NCBI RefSeq assembly: GCF_003589925.1
Contig: NZ_CP032382.1
Location: 8,177,390-8,241,389, forward strand
Reading direction: 5' to 3'
Length of the DNA: 64,000 nucleotides
DNA from: Chryseolinea soli
GTDB lineage: Bacteria; Bacteroidota; Bacteroidia; Cytophagales; Cyclobacteriaceae
Shown here piece after piece: positions 57,096 to 64,000 of the stretch (position 1 is the first letter of the stretch; each line of letters starts with the position of its first letter). The notes below the pieces were generated by a model. The model was not told the origin of the DNA. It ran no database searches and worked only from the letters and a program-made list of their open reading frames with translations. The position numbers and the translations under genes are program-made.

Positions 57096-57101
57096 TTGGC
57101 C

Positions 57102-57479
57102 ATGAAACAGAAGATCATCTTTATCGTGAGCCTGGTTTTCGGATTGATGTTCGTCAACGCCGGGCTGAATAAATTTTTCAACTACATGCCCATGCCGGAT
57201 GACATCCCCGAAAAAATGGCAAACGCCTGGAATGCCTTTATGACGATCGGCTGGTTGATGCCCTTGGTGGGTGCCGCCGAGGTTCTTGGCGGTATACTTT
57301 TCATGGTTCCAAAGACCCGGGCGCTGGGAGCCATGGTCATCTTCCCGGTGCTCATCGGCGTTCTCTTAACCAACACGGTTACGGAACCTTCGGGTTTGCC
57401 CATTGCTTTAGCACTGCTGGCCATCAACCTGTTCGTGATTCTTGACAACCGGCAGAAGTACCTTCCCATGATCAAATAA
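57102..57479 (+). CDS. DoxX family membrane protein
   Basis: This encodes 125 residues from the ATG at 57102 (MKQKIIFIVSLVFGLMF); a TTG two codons earlier is less likely. Four membrane helices are visible with FVNAGLNKFFNYMP, IGWLMPLVGAAEVLGGILFMVPKTRALGAMVIFPVLIGVLL, the DoxX pattern. Members are linked to quinol or thiosulfate metabolism or oxidative stress; the function here is unknown. It is the third gene of the ArsR operon. Confidence 0.87.
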   Translation: MKQKIIFIVSLVFGLMFVNAGLNKFFNYMPMPDDIPEKMANAWNAFMTIGWLMPLVGAAEVLGGILFMVPKTRALGAMVIFPVLIGVLLTNTVTEPSGLPIALALLAINLFVILDNRQKYLPMIK

Positions 57480-57508
57480 TTTCCATTAACCCCTTAACTC
57501 TAAAAAAA

Positions 57509-57922
57509 ATGAATGCAGTAAAACTCACCGTTCAAGCGAACATCGCAGCCGACAGAAAAAAAGTTTGGGATTATTATACCAACCCGAAGCACATCACGAA
57601 GTGGAACTTTGCGTCCGATGATTGGCAATGCCCCAAAGCCGCAAATGATCTCCGCGTGGGTGGCAAGTACAGCGCAAGAATGGAAGCCAAAGACGGCAGT
57701 TTCGGATTTGATTTTGTAGCGATCTACGATGACGTGATCGACCAAAAAACGTTTACCTATACTATGGAGGACAACAGAAAGGCCACCGCTAACTTTGAAA
57801 CCGTGGGCAATCAAACCAAACTCACCGTCACGTTTGACGCGGAAACCGAAAATTCGGAGGAGATGCAAAAAGGTGGCTGGCAAGCCATTCTGAATAATTT
57901 CAAAAAATATGTCGAGCAATAG
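57509..57922 (+). CDS. SRPBCC (AHSA1-like) family protein
   Basis: This encodes 137 residues. AHSA1 blocks: VQANIAADRKKVWDYYTNPKHITKWNFASDDW, RVGGKYSARMEAKDGSFGFDF and a final EMQKGGWQAILNNFKKYVEQ. It is the last gene of the ArsR-led operon and is shorter than, and distinct from, the first SRPBCC protein. A terminator follows. Confidence 0.92.
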   Translation: MNAVKLTVQANIAADRKKVWDYYTNPKHITKWNFASDDWQCPKAANDLRVGGKYSARMEAKDGSFGFDFVAIYDDVIDQKTFTYTMEDNRKATANFETVGNQTKLTVTFDAETENSEEMQKGGWQAILNNFKKYVEQ

Positions 57923-57943
57923 ATCGAAAGATTAACCGACGTG

Positions 57944-57985
57944 AAGGACCGCTTGAAATGATATTTTGAGCGGTCTTTCTTTTTG
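57944..57985 (+). terminator. Rho-independent terminator of the ArsR operon
   Basis: AAGGACCGCT (57944-57953) pairs with AGCGGTCTTT (57969-57978) over ten pairs with one G-U, followed by CTTTTTG. It lies 21 bases after the last SRPBCC stop codon. Confidence 0.85.
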
Positions 57986-58005
57986 AAGTCCCCACTGACG
58001 TTGGC

Positions 58006-58182
58006 TTAATGGACTTTCAATTTTATAAATTCAATCAACGCCCAGACAAAACCCGACAAAACAGCCAATATGATGCCCACCACGACGATCGTGCCCAACG
58101 ACTGCGAAAAATCCGAGCGATGCTTCGTGTGATCCTCCCTGCCGGATGACGGCCGCGACCACGGGTCCTTCAATGAGAACAT
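58006..58182 (-). CDS. Small single-pass membrane protein, 58 residues
   Basis: Reading leftward from the ATG at 58182 to the TAA at 58006-58008 gives MFSLKDPWSRPSSGRED..., then one strong membrane helix (about residues 30-50, LGTIVVVGIILAVLSGFVWAL) and a basic tail ending KLKVH. The charge layout (N-terminal loop, helix, Lys tail) is typical of real small membrane proteins. Function unknown. It is convergent with the ArsR operon. Confidence 0.55.
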   Translation of the reverse strand: MFSLKDPWSRPSSGREDHTKHRSDFSQSLGTIVVVGIILAVLSGFVWALIEFIKLKVH

Positions 58183-58560
58183 AACTGTTTTCTTTAATCC
58201 GTTCAGTTTGCTTTCTTACTAAAAAACGCACGTCCTTTATCAAATGTTCCGCTGGCCACGATCAGGTAATGCCTCTCGCTGTCCAATTTTTTCTACACTG
58301 AAAAAAATTCTTTGATCCACGAATGAAGAAATTGTCGTGTATCCACCATCAACGCTTTTTCGAAAAAGATGCTGTCACACTGGGTCACTCCAGAAATGAT
58401 TTGAGATCGCCCCCCGAAGGTGGGGGCTTCGTCCGACAATTTGTCTCCTCTAAATGTAAACTTGGCCGGGCAAAACAACCGACAAGAATCAGACCGATCT
58501 TATGACACTGATTTCTGGGATTATCACCGGATTCGGGGTTATCTTCGCTAAAAAAAACCA
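58183..58560. other. 378-bp intergenic stretch
   Basis: No convincing gene is seen. A perfect hairpin GCCCCC/GGGGGC lies at 58409-58427. A 27-codon rightward frame at 58502 and a 61-codon leftward frame at 58293-58478 are both weak candidates. Confidence 0.45.
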
Positions 58561-58989
58561 ATGCCCTACTACTCCCGGAAACTGACCCTTCCCTTTCAGG
58601 ATGTATTGGAAAAGGTCACAAAAAATCTACAGCAGCAAGGATTCGGCACGATCACCATCATCGATGTGAAAGACACGTTCAAACAAAAACTAAGCATCGA
58701 TTTCAGAAATTATAAGATCCTGAGTGCTTGCAATCCGCAATTCGCCTACAAGGCCATCAGCCTGGAGTCGCATCTTGGCATCATGATGCAGTGCAACGTT
58801 GTGGTCCAGGAACATGAAAATGGTGAAGTAGAAGTTACGGCCGTCAATCCCCTCGAGTCCCTCGACAAAGGAATTCGCACGACGTTGTTGAACGACCTGG
58901 CCCTGGAAGTAGACAATCGTCTGCGCACGGCCCTCGACAATCTCCACCGGCTGAAACCTGAGCCGCACACCGAAGCCCTGCCGGTGTGA
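58561..58989 (+). CDS. DUF302 domain protein
   Basis: This encodes 142 residues without signal peptide. The pattern YSRKLTLPFQDVLEKVTKNLQQQGFGTITIIDVKDTFKQKL, then YKILSACNPQFAYKAISLESHLGIMMQCNVVVQE is diagnostic of DUF302. Its function is unknown; members often sit beside sulfur or redox genes. It converges on the flavoprotein gene 12 bases away. Confidence 0.92.
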   Translation: MPYYSRKLTLPFQDVLEKVTKNLQQQGFGTITIIDVKDTFKQKLSIDFRNYKILSACNPQFAYKAISLESHLGIMMQCNVVVQEHENGEVEVTAVNPLESLDKGIRTTLLNDLALEVDNRLRTALDNLHRLKPEPHTEALPV

Positions 58990-59001
58990 GCCAGATCACT
59001 C

Positions 59002-59910
59002 TCAGAACTCCTCAAAAATAATTTCCCTATTCAACATCGCTCCCGCGGCGGTGCCCATCGCTACGGCATTTGCCACGGAACGCATACGCGTCGTGTTGTC
59101 GCCATAGGCAAGAATTCCAGGGACCGTTGTTTTTTGAAAGGCATCGATCTTCACATACCCGTCGTCCGTCAATTCGCATCCCAACGTCTCGGGAATGGTG
59201 CAGTGCTGCTTGAAAGCGGGGCGTGCATATAATGCTTTCAACTGCGCGGTGGTGCCATCGCTGAAGATGATCTTTTCAAGATATCCCTGAACATGCTCCA
59301 GTTTTTCAATTTCCGATTCTACTATTTTAATGTGATGGCTTTTGATCTTGGCAGTTTGTTCTGCCGTTAACGTCGATGGGCCATTGGTAAAGAGTGTCAG
59401 ATCTTTTGTCCAGTTTGAAATAAGACCAGAAAATTCAAAGCCATATTCTCCGTTGCCCAAAATTCCGGTTCGTTCATTTTTCACTTCGTAGCCATGGCAA
59501 TACGGGCAGTGGATGACCGAGATGCCCCAACAAGCAGCATATCCGGGGATGTCGGGCATAATATCTGTGACGCCGGTCGCGAAAATTAATTTCTTTGCTC
59601 CAAAGGTCTCGCCCGAGGCGGTTTGAATCTCAAAGCCTTTTTCGGTTTTCTTGCCGGATGTGGCCAAGCCATCGAAAAATGTTACGGTGTCATACTTGGC
59701 GACCTGTTCCTTGGCGAGGGTCGAAATTTCCTGGGGCGTTTTTCCGTCCTGGGTGATGAAGTTGTGCGAATGGGGTGTTTGTTGGTTACAAGGTTTTCCG
59801 CTGTCGATGATCAGAACCTTTCTCAATGCCCTGCCCAACGCCATGCCTGCCGCCAATCCCGAATAGCTTCCGCCAACGATGATCACGTCAAAATATTTAT
59901 GTTCTTTCAT
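59002..59910 (-). CDS. Thioredoxin reductase-like NAD(P)/FAD oxidoreductase
   Basis: This encodes 302 residues from the ATG at 59910 (MKEHKYFDVIIVGGSYSG). FAD binding: GGSYSG (residues 13-18). The redox pair CPYC is at C135-C138 (VIHCPYCHGYE) and the NADPH part has GILGNGEYGFEFSG. The C-terminal FAD motif GDNTTRMRSVANAVAMGTAAG is complete. It is a two-domain enzyme like TrxB but with CPYC rather than CAxC, the group often called thioredoxin reductase-like or glutaredoxin-type oxidoreductases. It lies 85 bases after a small membrane gene on the same strand. Confidence 0.92.
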   Translation of the reverse strand: MKEHKYFDVIIVGGSYSGLAAGMALGRALRKVLIIDSGKPCNQQTPHSHNFITQDGKTPQEISTLAKEQVAKYDTVTFFDGLATSGKKTEKGFEIQTASGETFGAKKLIFATGVTDIMPDIPGYAACWGISVIHCPYCHGYEVKNERTGILGNGEYGFEFSGLISNWTKDLTLFTNGPSTLTAEQTAKIKSHHIKIVESEIEKLEHVQGYLEKIIFSDGTTAQLKALYARPAFKQHCTIPETLGCELTDDGYVKIDAFQKTTVPGILAYGDNTTRMRSVANAVAMGTAAGAMLNREIIFEEF

Positions 59911-59995
59911 GAGACGCTGTTTTTTATTTTTGTTTGAACTGGCAAAAGCCAGGGCTGACCGTTCAACCCTGCCCCGCCGGTTCCACAACGTGTTT

Positions 59996-60220
59996 TTATC
60001 TTTTTTCGTTTTTCGGTGAGATCAATCCAACGATTAAATCCACCAAGGGCACACCAACGAATACGATCCAAGGCACCAGCGACAGGGTCAGCAAGAGGGT
60101 CCTTTGATACAACGGCAAGGCGGACAAGGCCTCACCAAACAGATAAAGAAATAACGTGATCGATGGGTAGATGACAACCCATATCTTTAAGGATGCCATC
60201 AACTTTGCTTTTGTTTTCAT
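59996..60220 (-). CDS. Small membrane protein, 74 residues
   Basis: Two membrane helices are visible (about residues 12-30 IWVVIYPSITLFLYLFGEAL and 40-64 LLLTLSLVPWIVFVGVPLVDLIVGL), with a basic end KNEKR. No family recognised. It precedes the flavoprotein gene on the same strand and follows the AraC gene, so it may be part of one regulon. Confidence 0.7.
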   Translation of the reverse strand: MKTKAKLMASLKIWVVIYPSITLFLYLFGEALSALPLYQRTLLLTLSLVPWIVFVGVPLVDLIVGLISPKNEKR

Positions 60221-60316
60221 ACGTCAGAAATTACTTTTGAAAAATGTTTTACTTTTCCTCAAAAGTAGTTTCCATAACCTCCTGCAGGATAGGACAAAAA
60301 TGTAGTTTGACAGGAC

Positions 60317-61174
60317 TTATTTAAAATTGTGTCGAAACGTTTCCGGTGACTGTCCTGTATGCTTTTTGAAGAACCGGATAAAATAGGAAACATCTTCGTA
60401 CCCCAGGTGGTAGGCGATCTGGTTCACCTGGTTTGACGTGGCCAGCAAATATCGTTTGGATTCCAGGATGATGTGTTCGTTAATCAGTTCGGAACAGGTC
60501 TTCCCCAGTGTTGCCTTGGTGATGGCGTTGAGCTGATAAGCAGAAAGATTCATCATCTCGCTATACTGCGCCACCTGTTTGTGAGCGGTGATATGCGTTT
60601 CTAAAAGTTCTAAAAAATCTTCGAGGCGTTCCTGCGCATACGTGTTGCCTTGGTTCGCAGGGACTTTGCTTTGCTGGCGAACCAGTTCGATAAAGAAAAT
60701 GGCCAGATTTGCTTTGATCACCTCGCCATAGCCTTCCTGTTTGTCGGTGTACTCCTGAAAAATATGTGTCAACAGCGGAAACAGTTTGTTGAACCGCGCA
60801 GCATCCAGCTGATGCAAATTCATGGCACTTGCCTTGCGCAAAGGCTGATTTAATGCCCGGTCGTGGGGGTGATAGAAATCGGACCCAAATCCCATCAGGT
60901 ATCCCGTACTTCCCGCTTTCAGGGTGTGTTGGTGCACCTGACCGGGGCGCATCATGAAAACCGAATGGTCACAAACTTTGTACGGTGTAAAATCTATCTC
61001 ATGATGACCTGCTCCTTTTTTTAAAGCCAGGATATAAAAGAAGTCATGCCGGTGAAGTTCCTGCACCATGTCTTTTCCAGCCAGTAAAGCCCGCACATCG
61101 CGAATGCTAAAGCCTTCGGACAAATCCGGTTCTTTGGGGGAAGCTTTGATGTGCCTTATGGGGATGATTTTCAT
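60317..61174 (-). CDS. AraC family transcriptional regulator
   Basis: This encodes 285 residues. A cupin sensing part (about residues 20-130, LHRHDFFYILALKKGAGHHEIDF; FMMRPGQVHQHTLK) is followed by the C-terminal HTH pair (SEMMNLSAYQLNAITKATLGK; NQIAYHLGYEDVSYFIRFFKKHTGQSPETFR). It shares its strand with the membrane protein and flavoprotein genes downstream and may control them. Confidence 0.94.
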   Translation of the reverse strand: MKIIPIRHIKASPKEPDLSEGFSIRDVRALLAGKDMVQELHRHDFFYILALKKGAGHHEIDFTPYKVCDHSVFMMRPGQVHQHTLKAGSTGYLMGFGSDFYHPHDRALNQPLRKASAMNLHQLDAARFNKLFPLLTHIFQEYTDKQEGYGEVIKANLAIFFIELVRQQSKVPANQGNTYAQERLEDFLELLETHITAHKQVAQYSEMMNLSAYQLNAITKATLGKTCSELINEHIILESKRYLLATSNQVNQIAYHLGYEDVSYFIRFFKKHTGQSPETFRHNFK

Positions 61175-61183
61175 GGGGAGTAT

Positions 61184-61250
61184 CAGGAGCCAGTAGTCAG
61201 TAGTCAGCCAGTAGCCAGTAGCCAGTAGTCAGTAGTCAGTGGCTAGTAAT
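61184..61250. repeat. Heptanucleotide tandem repeat tract (CAGTAGC/CAGTAGT type)
   Basis: The same seven-base units as at 3094-3172 (CAGTAGT, CAGTAGC) occur here in tandem, again opening with CAGGAGC. The tract lies in the 90-bp gap between the AraC-TolB sensor gene's 3' end and the AraC gene's start, 14 bases from the sensor's stop. Confidence 0.85.
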
Positions 61251-61263
61251 CGTTATTGCTTCG

Positions 61264-63351
61264 TTAAAGATCTTTAAAGTCTTCTTCCCATTTTTCTTTC
61301 ATTTCTTCGTGCTTCTTCCAGTATTTCCGTTCGATTTCCTTCATGGTGGGTTCGAACCCGGGGTGCTTTTTCAGGTTGTCGGCGATGGGGTCGGTGGGGA
61401 TGAGGAGAAGCCAGTAGAGGAAGTTGTCCTGTTCTTTGGTGAAGCGTTTGAAAAGTTCCATCGCTTTGTCGTTCTCGCCTTCGTAGGAGTAGTACATCGT
61501 GAGGTGAAGGTCTTTGTACATGGTTTGGTTGTGGTCGGCGTAGTCTTTGAACCGGCGGATGTAATCTTCACCCTTTTCTTTTTGTCCTGCCAGCACGTAG
61601 GCCACTCCAAACCTCAGGTATTCATGCTGGAAAATATCGAGGCCGAACATTCTCATGGTGGCCATGGCGCTGTCGTAACATGAAGCTGCGCCAGCATAGT
61701 CGCGTTGTATGAAGTCCATTTTACCAATCTCCTGTAAAATATCAAATCGCGTCGTTGCCTTCCTCCATCGCTTGCGCAGGCGTTCCTTGTTTTTTTCCGG
61801 ATCGCGGTCCTGGGCATAATGGATATAGTCGTTTACATAGCCAGCAAAAAAATTCTTCGGATCCAGCTGCAATGATTTCTGGTTGTATTTCAATGCCTCG
61901 TCGAGAAACCCGTTTTGCAGGAGGGCGTTGCTGAGATGGAAATAGGAAAAGCTAAGCGTCGCGGAGTCTGCGCCTTTGTCGGCCTTCACTTTCCGGATCG
62001 CATACTCCAGGTACTTTGGGGGATGGGGCACGTGGATGTTATAGAATTCCGTCAGGAAGTGAAGTACCAGCCCGGAATGCGGATCGTATTCCAGTGCTTT
62101 TTCCAGATAAGGAACGGAGAGCTCATATTGATGCTTCTGGGCGAACGAGAGTGCTTTGGCGATCATGCTTTCGGCCGACCGGGCATCATACAAGATCGCT
62201 TTCTCGGCGAAGTCGTCGACTTCGGCCGTGTAGTGTTTCTGGATGTTAAAAATATCGAGGTAATAGTAAACCATCGTGGCCGTGGCATAGGCGAGCGAAA
62301 ATTTGGGATCTTTTTCGATGGCCTTTTTGAACCACGGTATGGATTCTTCCAGGTCTTTGGGTCCGCTGCGATAGAACAATTCCCTGCCTTTCAGAAAGTA
62401 GTCGTAGGCCACGGGGTCGTCGGTCGGTTTCTTTTCGATGCGGCTGGCCTCCTCGGGGGTGATGATCACTTCGATCTCCTGGGTGATGTTTTTGGCCACC
62501 TCCTGTTGCAACTCAAAAATATCTTTCGCCTCGCGGCGGTATTGTTTGCTCCACAAATGTTTGTCTGTTTCGCCGTCGATCAACTGGATGTTCAGCACGA
62601 TGCGATCGCCGATTTTCTGGCCGCTGCCCTCGACAAAATATTTCACATTCAATTCCTTCGCCATCTCGGGGATGGACCGGGAAGCGTTCCTGTATTTTTC
62701 AACCGACGTGCGGCTGACCACCCGAAGGTCTTCGATCTTTTGCAGGTTGTTCAGTGTGGCCTCCATCAAACCGTTGACCAGGTAGACGTTTGATGAATCG
62801 TTGCTGTCATTTTTAAAGGGAAGGACGGCAATGGATTTCTCTTCGGCTTTACCGGGTTGCTTTGTTCCCGACCAGAAAAAGTATCCGGCCACGGCAATCG
62901 CCAAAATTCCCACCACGCCTGCGATCAGCACAAACCTTGACTTCTGCTGGCGTGGCGCGGGGCCCTCACGGTTCGATTCGGGAAGGATGGCCGTTTCGGC
63001 GGGTGCCGTGGAATCGCGTTTGCCCACCTCGCCGGGCGGGTAGCCATAGTATTCGCGGAAGCACTTAATAAAGTAGGATGTGCTGTTGAACCCCACCTGG
63101 TGAGAAACCTCCGAGACATTCAGCGAGGTTTTCCGGAGCAATTCCATCGCCCGTTTCAGGCGAACCTGGTTGATCAGTTGGCTGACCGAAAGCTTGGTCT
63201 CCTTTTTTACTTTCCGAAGGAGGTTCGACCGGCTCATGTTCATTTCGTCGGCCAGCTCGGAAACGCCAAACTGCTCGTTCGCGATGTTTTTCTCTACGAC
63301 GGCGGTCAATTCGATCAGGAAATCACTTTCTGGGAGGGGAGCATCAGTCAT
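61264..63351 (-). CDS. ToxR-like regulator: AraC HTH, membrane helix, TolB-like and TPR domains
   Basis: This encodes 695 residues. The N-terminal AraC-type HTH pair lies at residues about 20-108 (FGVSELADEMNMSRSNLLRKVKK; NVSEVSHQVGFNSTSYFIKCFREYYGYPPGE), in the cytoplasm. One membrane helix (about 140-160) follows. Then a TolB-like domain (about 171-290, SIAVLPFKNDSND; VVSRTSVEKYRN; YFVEGSGQKIGDRIVLNIQLID) and TPR units (about 310-640) on the far side. The order HTH-helix-sensor resembles ToxR/CadC or HTH-TolB-TPR sensors. It should read an envelope signal directly into DNA binding. Confidence 0.93.
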   Translation of the reverse strand: MTDAPLPESDFLIELTAVVEKNIANEQFGVSELADEMNMSRSNLLRKVKKETKLSVSQLINQVRLKRAMELLRKTSLNVSEVSHQVGFNSTSYFIKCFREYYGYPPGEVGKRDSTAPAETAILPESNREGPAPRQQKSRFVLIAGVVGILAIAVAGYFFWSGTKQPGKAEEKSIAVLPFKNDSNDSSNVYLVNGLMEATLNNLQKIEDLRVVSRTSVEKYRNASRSIPEMAKELNVKYFVEGSGQKIGDRIVLNIQLIDGETDKHLWSKQYRREAKDIFELQQEVAKNITQEIEVIITPEEASRIEKKPTDDPVAYDYFLKGRELFYRSGPKDLEESIPWFKKAIEKDPKFSLAYATATMVYYYLDIFNIQKHYTAEVDDFAEKAILYDARSAESMIAKALSFAQKHQYELSVPYLEKALEYDPHSGLVLHFLTEFYNIHVPHPPKYLEYAIRKVKADKGADSATLSFSYFHLSNALLQNGFLDEALKYNQKSLQLDPKNFFAGYVNDYIHYAQDRDPEKNKERLRKRWRKATTRFDILQEIGKMDFIQRDYAGAASCYDSAMATMRMFGLDIFQHEYLRFGVAYVLAGQKEKGEDYIRRFKDYADHNQTMYKDLHLTMYYSYEGENDKAMELFKRFTKEQDNFLYWLLLIPTDPIADNLKKHPGFEPTMKEIERKYWKKHEEMKEKWEEDFKDL

Positions 63352-63559
63352 GGAGAGAGGTATGTTTCTGTTGTCGCAAACCGCCTCAATTTACCCTTTT
63401 CAAGGCCTACTTGCATCAAAATTTATATCCCTGCGTCATAATTTATATCGAATCCCGCAAAGTTGATGCTTTTGTCCGCAAAGGTGTTTAGCCCCGCCCT
63501 GCCGTTGACCCGTTCTTTGAGTCATTGAATTTTTTCAAAAAAACGAAACACCAAAGCAT

Positions 63560-64000
63560 ATGAAAACTGAAAATCGTACACACCCCGCATCCTGGATGAC
63601 TGCCGTGATCGGGTTGGCCTTGATCGCGCTGGCTTCCTCCTGTAACTCACAGGGCAGTTCCCAGAAGAAGGAAAGTGGCGTAAAAACCCCCGATGTTGAT
63701 ATCCACACCGCGGTATTGACGGGCAACCAGGAAGCGTTGAAGCAACACATTGCCGCCGGCACCAATATCAATGAGAAGGACCCGTTCGGCGGATCGAGTC
63801 CCCTCATCAGCGCGGCCGTGTTTGGCAAGACGGAAGAAGCCAAAATCCTCATCGATGCGGGCGCCGACATCAACTTCCAAAACAACGATGGGTCTACGCC
63901 CCTTCACACCGCCGCATTTTTCTGCAGACCGGAGATCGTCCGCATGCTGCTGGACAAAGGCGCGGACAAGACGATCAAAAATAAATACGGTGCCACCCCC
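63560..64000 (+). CDS. Ankyrin-repeat lipoprotein (3' end outside window)
   Basis: The first 147 residues from the ATG at 63560 (MKTENRTHPASW) are present. A lipobox LASSC puts the lipidated Cys at residue 28. Then ankyrin repeats follow, with IHTAVLTGNQEALKQHIAAGTNINEKD, SPLISAAVFGKTEEAKILIDAGADINFQN and STPLHTAAFFCRPEIVRMLLDKGAD. The gene runs off the right edge. It is divergent from the sensor gene. A protein-binding role in the periplasm or outer membrane is likely. Confidence 0.9.
   Translation, partial: MKTENRTHPASWMTAVIGLALIALASSCNSQGSSQKKESGVKTPDVDIHTAVLTGNQEALKQHIAAGTNINEKDPFGGSSPLISAAVFGKTEEAKILIDAGADINFQNNDGSTPLHTAAFFCRPEIVRMLLDKGADKTIKNKYGATP

Noticed and set aside
58293..58478. 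A 61-codon leftward frame in the DUF302 upstream gap
   Set aside because: It includes a strong palindrome and shows no conserved motif, although a decayed gene is possible.
58502..58585. A 27-codon leader-like frame overlapping the DUF302 start
   Set aside because: Too short to support; overlap with the gene start and no attenuator structure.
61309..62793. Long rightward frames opposite the sensor gene
   Set aside because: They are shadows of the AraC-TolB-TPR gene, caused by its codon bias.

Overview
The window looks like a chromosome segment of a Bacteroidota bacterium of the order Cytophagales, close to Chryseolinea or Ohtaekwangia. This is an inference from gene content. The signs are type IX secretion (T9SS) sorting domains of both type A and type B, PKD- and SBBP-repeat secreted proteins, large MacB/FtsX-like permeases with a PadR-linked N-terminal extension, a TonB receptor with a carboxypeptidase-regulatory-like N-terminus, Tat-exported molybdenum and GMC oxidoreductases, A-rich leaders and TAnnTTTG-like promoter boxes. 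Most genes are of ordinary G+C content. The stretch from about 6.9 to 11.2 kb, and the gene at 50.4-51.1 kb, are visibly richer in A+T.

Layout: 1-6.7 kb holds the 5' part of a MacB-like permease followed by small housekeeping or accessory genes (a PaiB-like FMN-binding protein, an NTF2-like protein, a GH18 chitinase, a small cytochrome c, DUF1772 and DUF2141 proteins, and an AlkD-like DNA glycosylase). At 6.8 kb a tRNA-Arg(CCG) marks the left edge of a probable integrated island running to about 11.2 kb. The island contains a truncated tyrosine integrase, a three-gene A+T-rich cassette (a beta-helix or pentapeptide-like membrane protein, a 118-residue protein, and an HExxH putative metalloprotease), a frameshifted PD-(D/E)XK nuclease relic and a GC-rich hairpin-forming patch. 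This cassette is the best candidate here for an undescribed system, possibly a defence or conflict system.

11.2-20.3 kb: a Tat-type metallophosphoesterase, an NPP-type phosphodiesterase, an ACS-family MFS carrier, the first complete PadR/permease pair with a perfect 18-bp inverted-repeat operator, and a lipoprotein. 20.4-30.4 kb: a two-subunit Tat-exported molybdenum hydroxylase, then a run of leftward redox genes (a CMD-cupin fusion, two aldo/keto reductases, a flavodoxin, two DUF4440-type proteins) facing an AraC regulator, then an MHS-type MFS carrier. 30.4-37 kb: a CPBP membrane protease whose upstream DNA repeats that of the MFS gene, then three leftward secreted or surface proteins. 37.5-46.6 kb: a Tat-linked GMC oxidoreductase pair, a 1101-residue T9SS type B adhesin-like protein, and a TonB receptor/PepSY pair for iron-chelate uptake.

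47-56.1 kb: two more PadR/permease pairs, each with its own operator-like repeat, flank a solitary putAbiC-type anti-phage gene and a GH39 glycosidase. 56.2-64 kb: an ArsR-led operon (ArsR, SRPBCC, DoxX, SRPBCC) with a duplicated palindromic operator, a small membrane protein, a DUF302 protein, a thioredoxin-reductase-like flavoprotein with a membrane protein and an AraC regulator, a ToxR-like AraC-TolB-TPR sensor, and the start of an ankyrin lipoprotein. Two heptanucleotide repeat tracts of the same type lie about 58 kb apart at gene 3' ends. All assignments come from reading motifs by eye; no database search was run.
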